Origin: Parvularcula sp038749595
GTDB lineage: Bacteria; Pseudomonadota; Alphaproteobacteria; Caulobacterales; Parvularculaceae
DNA length: 64,000 bases
Direction: 5' to 3'
NCBI GenBank assembly: GCA_038749595.1
Contig: JBCDHW010000006.1
Span: 124,001 to 188,000 of the forward strand
Shown here one piece after another: positions 61,590 to 64,000 of this stretch. The position numbers and the translations under genes were made by a program. The notes below the pieces were generated by a model, which searched no databases, was not told the origin of the DNA, and was given only the letters and a program-made list of their open reading frames with translations. How positions within the stretch are numbered: position 1 is the stretch's first letter; each line of letters begins with the position of its first letter.

Positions 61590-62351
61590 ATGAGTGAGCA
61601 CGTTCAGATCGAACGCGATGGCGCGATTTTGCACGCACGCCTGAACCGGCCTGAGAAGAAAAACGCGATGACCGACGGGATGTACGCGGCGCTGGCCGAG
61701 GCCTTTCAGCAGGCCGAGGAGGACCAGTCGGTCAAAGTGCTGTTGTTGTCCGGTGAGGGCGACAGCTTTACCTCAGGCAACGACTTGTCGTCCTTTGCGT
61801 CGCTGATCGGGATGGAGGCGGATACCTCGAAGGAACCGCCGGTGCTCGCGCTGATCGAGGCAGGCCTACGGGCGTCAGTCCCCGTCGTGGCCGCCGTGGA
61901 GGGATGGTGTGTCGGCATCGGCGCGACGATGATGCTGCACACGGACTTTATCTATGCTGGTGAGAGCGCGAAGTTTCACATGCCGTTCACCCAGCTGGGC
62001 GCCGTTCCCGAAGCGGGGGCGTCGCGTCTGCTCACCCGACGGTTTGGACGGCAACGCGCCGCGCGGATGATGATCGCGTCCGAAGTCATCTCGGCACGGA
62101 CAGCTCTCGAGTGGGGTATGATCACCGACGTGGTCGAGGATCGCTCATCCTTCGCGGCGGCTCAGGCGTGTGCGGAGCGCCTTTGTGCACTTCCGCCTCA
62201 GGCTGTTCGCGAGACGAAAGCGCTGATGGTTGAGAATCTGGATGAACTTGTTCCGTACACGCGATATGAGCTTGAGCGGTTTGCCCTGCGGCTGCAATCC
62301 GAGGAGATGCAGCAGGTGATCGCCGCGCGCATGGCGGCGAAAGCGAAATGA
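61590..62351 (+). CDS. Enoyl-CoA hydratase/isomerase family protein
   Basis: 253 aa, strong GGAGGAG. Crotonase fold: LNRPEKKNAMTDGMYAAL, oxyanion-hole SGEGDSFTSGNDLSSF and VEGWCVGIGATMMLHTDFIYAG, then LGAVPEAGASRLLTRRFG with Glu. Likely fatty-acid or related acyl-CoA chemistry. Convergent with the next gene, directly abutting. Confidence 0.9.
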   Translation: MSEHVQIERDGAILHARLNRPEKKNAMTDGMYAALAEAFQQAEEDQSVKVLLLSGEGDSFTSGNDLSSFASLIGMEADTSKEPPVLALIEAGLRASVPVVAAVEGWCVGIGATMMLHTDFIYAGESAKFHMPFTQLGAVPEAGASRLLTRRFGRQRAARMMIASEVISARTALEWGMITDVVEDRSSFAAAQACAERLCALPPQAVRETKALMVENLDELVPYTRYELERFALRLQSEEMQQVIAARMAAKAK

Positions 62352-64000
62352 TCAGCGCACGCCTGGAAATCCTGGCCCTTTAACAAACCGGCCTCCGAAC
62401 GCACCGGTGTGCTCGCCTTCTGCCAAGGTGTGCACACCGTTGACCACGACATGTTCAACGCCCACGGAATATTGGTGCGGATCAGCAAACGTAGCCCGGT
62501 CGCCAATCGTCTCGGGATCAAACACAACGACGTCGGCGTAACATCCGGGATCGATACACCCGCGGGCTTCGAGACGCAGGGTCTCAGCAGACAACCGCGT
62601 TAACCGCTGGATCGCCTCTTCAAGGCTGATTACCTGTTCTTCGCGAACGTATTTTCCCAACAACCGAGCAAAATTGCCGTAGGATCGCGGATGGGGATTT
62701 CGCTCCGTAAACGGAGGTTCTGAAGCGACAGCAGCGCCGTCACTTCCAAACATCATATAGGGCCAACGAATGTTGGCTTTCACGTTTTCGTCGGACATGA
62801 GATAATAGGCGGTGTCGACCCGGCTTCGATCTTCGAGCACGAGGTCGACGATTGTGTCCTCGGGGGACGTGCCCCGCATGGCGGCGACCTCTGCCAGACT
62901 TTTGCCGGTGAGCGGACGCAGCGCGGGGTTGTCGAACCCGATTAACAGCACATTTTCGGGCGAGCCCGCAGCCAGATACAGGTTCTCATACCCAGCATTC
63001 GGATCGCGCATTTCCGCGATCACCCGCGCTCGGAGCTCGGGGTCTTCAAGCCGGGCGAACCATGCGTCATTGCCGCCTTCCTGCGACCACGGAGGGAACG
63101 CCACATCGAGGCCGGTGGCACCCGCCGTGTACGTATAAACGTCCGCCGTAATTTCGATGCCTTCAGCCCGCGCTGCATCCAACTTGGCAAGGCCCTCACC
63201 GTGCTTATCCCAATTGGATTGGCCGGCCGGTTTGAAGTGGTAAATCTGTGCCCAGGTGTCTGCATTGCGGGCGATTGTTAGTGTCTCATCAATGCCTTCG
63301 AGGAAGCGGTCGCCCTCGGAGCGCATGTGGGTGGTGTATCCGCCGCCCATCTCGGCCGCGGCGGCCGTCAGGGCTGTTAATTCCTCCGTAGACGCAAAGT
63401 TGGCAGGCGGATAAATCAGAGAGCTACCTACGCCCAGCGCCCCCTCTTTCATCGCCTGGCGGACGAGCTCCTGCATCGCGGCGAGCTCTGTTTCCGTCGC
63501 GGGTCGATCATCGTAGCCAATTTCATGGATACGAACGGTTGCCGCACCGATAAAACTCGCGACGTTTGGTGAGACTCCCCGATCCTCTAGGTGCTGAAGA
63601 TACTGCCCCAGTGTTGTCCACGGAATATCATATTGAATCTCTGCCTGCCGCCTGATGAGGTCATCACGCATTTCGTCCGTAAGCGGACCCATCGACGTTC
63701 CTTCGCCCATCACTTCGAGCGTCACGCCTTGCTTGATGACGCTCATCCCGCGGCCATCCTGGAGCAGCGATTCCGTCGACCATGAGAGAATATTGATGAA
63801 GCCCGGCGCGACGGCGTGCCCGTCGGCGTCAATGATCTTCTCGGCCTCAGCCCCAGACAAGTCACCGCGCGCAACGACGCGATCGCCAACGATGGCGAGG
63901 TCACCGGCCTCAGGCGCGCCGCCCGAGCCATCGTAAATCATCCCATTACGGATGATCAAATCATAGGTCTGCGGTTCAGATGCATTTTCAGAGCCGCACG
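62352..64000 (-). CDS. N-acyl-D-amino-acid deacylase-like amidohydrolase, lipoprotein, 5' end cut by window
   Basis: At least 549 aa; the frame stays open to the edge. Just inside the edge it reads CGSENASEPQTYDLIIRNGM, so a lipobox Cys and signal peptide probably lie beyond; the TTG at 63959 is not the true start. Amidohydrolase features: YDGSGGAPEAGDLAIVGDRV, TTHMRSEG, GSDGAAV and ARGCIDPGCYADVVVFDPE. The expected GFxDxHxH metal motif is GFINILSWSTE and the usual metal-bridging Cys region is GEGTSMGP, so this belongs to a subgroup with altered metal ligands. Confidence 0.88.
   Translation of the reverse strand, partial: CGSENASEPQTYDLIIRNGMIYDGSGGAPEAGDLAIVGDRVVARGDLSGAEAEKIIDADGHAVAPGFINILSWSTESLLQDGRGMSVIKQGVTLEVMGEGTSMGPLTDEMRDDLIRRQAEIQYDIPWTTLGQYLQHLEDRGVSPNVASFIGAATVRIHEIGYDDRPATETELAAMQELVRQAMKEGALGVGSSLIYPPANFASTEELTALTAAAAEMGGGYTTHMRSEGDRFLEGIDETLTIARNADTWAQIYHFKPAGQSNWDKHGEGLAKLDAARAEGIEITADVYTYTAGATGLDVAFPPWSQEGGNDAWFARLEDPELRARVIAEMRDPNAGYENLYLAAGSPENVLLIGFDNPALRPLTGKSLAEVAAMRGTSPEDTIVDLVLEDRSRVDTAYYLMSDENVKANIRWPYMMFGSDGAAVASEPPFTERNPHPRSYGNFARLLGKYVREEQVISLEEAIQRLTRLSAETLRLEARGCIDPGCYADVVVFDPETIGDRATFADPHQYSVGVEHVVVNGVHTLAEGEHTGAFGGRFVKGPGFPGVR

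Overview
The window reads as chromosomal DNA of a GC-rich marine-type alphaproteobacterium. Supporting traits are a split MetH, a short class I NrdA, VPLPA-CTERM proteins, TonB receptors next to TPR-sulfotransferases, DUF465 and TIGR02444 genes, and a complete Na+-translocating NADH:quinone reductase (NQR), which is uncommon in that class. A Parvularcula-like (Parvularculales) host is my best guess; no rRNA is present to test it.

Layout. 1-4.7 kb is an iron/heme locus: a TonB receptor divergent from a heme-binding HmuT-like protein, an unrecognised membrane protein, and an unrecognised gene behind a perfect Fur-type palindrome. 4.7-5.5 kb holds a CBS-domain protein and a small membrane protein. 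5.5-12.9 kb is the NQR locus: nqrM-apbE (maturation) divergent from nqrABCDEF, so flavinylation and iron supply genes sit beside the complex they mature. A MarR regulator follows, then proline synthesis (proB divergent from proC-proA), dps, and a coupled TonB receptor / TPR-sulfotransferase / BCCT transporter cluster (18-24.2 kb). 24.3-28.7 kb carries a VPLPA-CTERM protein, a subtilase with a His/Met-rich N-terminus divergent from an ECF sigma/anti-sigma pair, and an outer-membrane beta-barrel protein.

28.85-45.27 kb is a 16.4-kb integrated element in tRNA-His. The intact tRNA is at its right end beside a tyrosine recombinase; a displaced 3' half of tRNA-His, still followed by a terminator-like hairpin, is at its left end. 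It carries a P4-like SF3 helicase, a symmetric inverted array of CGTTACG iterons (likely origin), a terminase-small-subunit-like gene without a large subunit, two excisionase-type HTH proteins, an XRE/ImmA switch, a complete MmeI-like restriction-modification enzyme, an orphan Mrr-like QxK nuclease, a cold-shock protein and several small unknown genes. No capsid, tail, large terminase or conjugation genes are visible. I read it as a phage-satellite-like (P4/PICI-type) element with anti-phage cargo; this is the most novel part of the window.

45.4-64 kb returns to ordinary chromosome: M48 protease, an SDR lacking its catalytic Tyr/Lys, two DUF465 proteins, ubiX, small lipoproteins, a DUF2270 membrane protein, a second PEP-CTERM-like protein, YciI, a GIY-YIG gene bracketed by two ~130-bp palindromic repeats, nrdA, a tandem FKBP lipoprotein, a hydrolase, the homocysteine half of MetH, galE, a Fur/Zur regulator, a glutamine amidotransferase, an enoyl-CoA hydratase, and an amidohydrolase running off the right edge.
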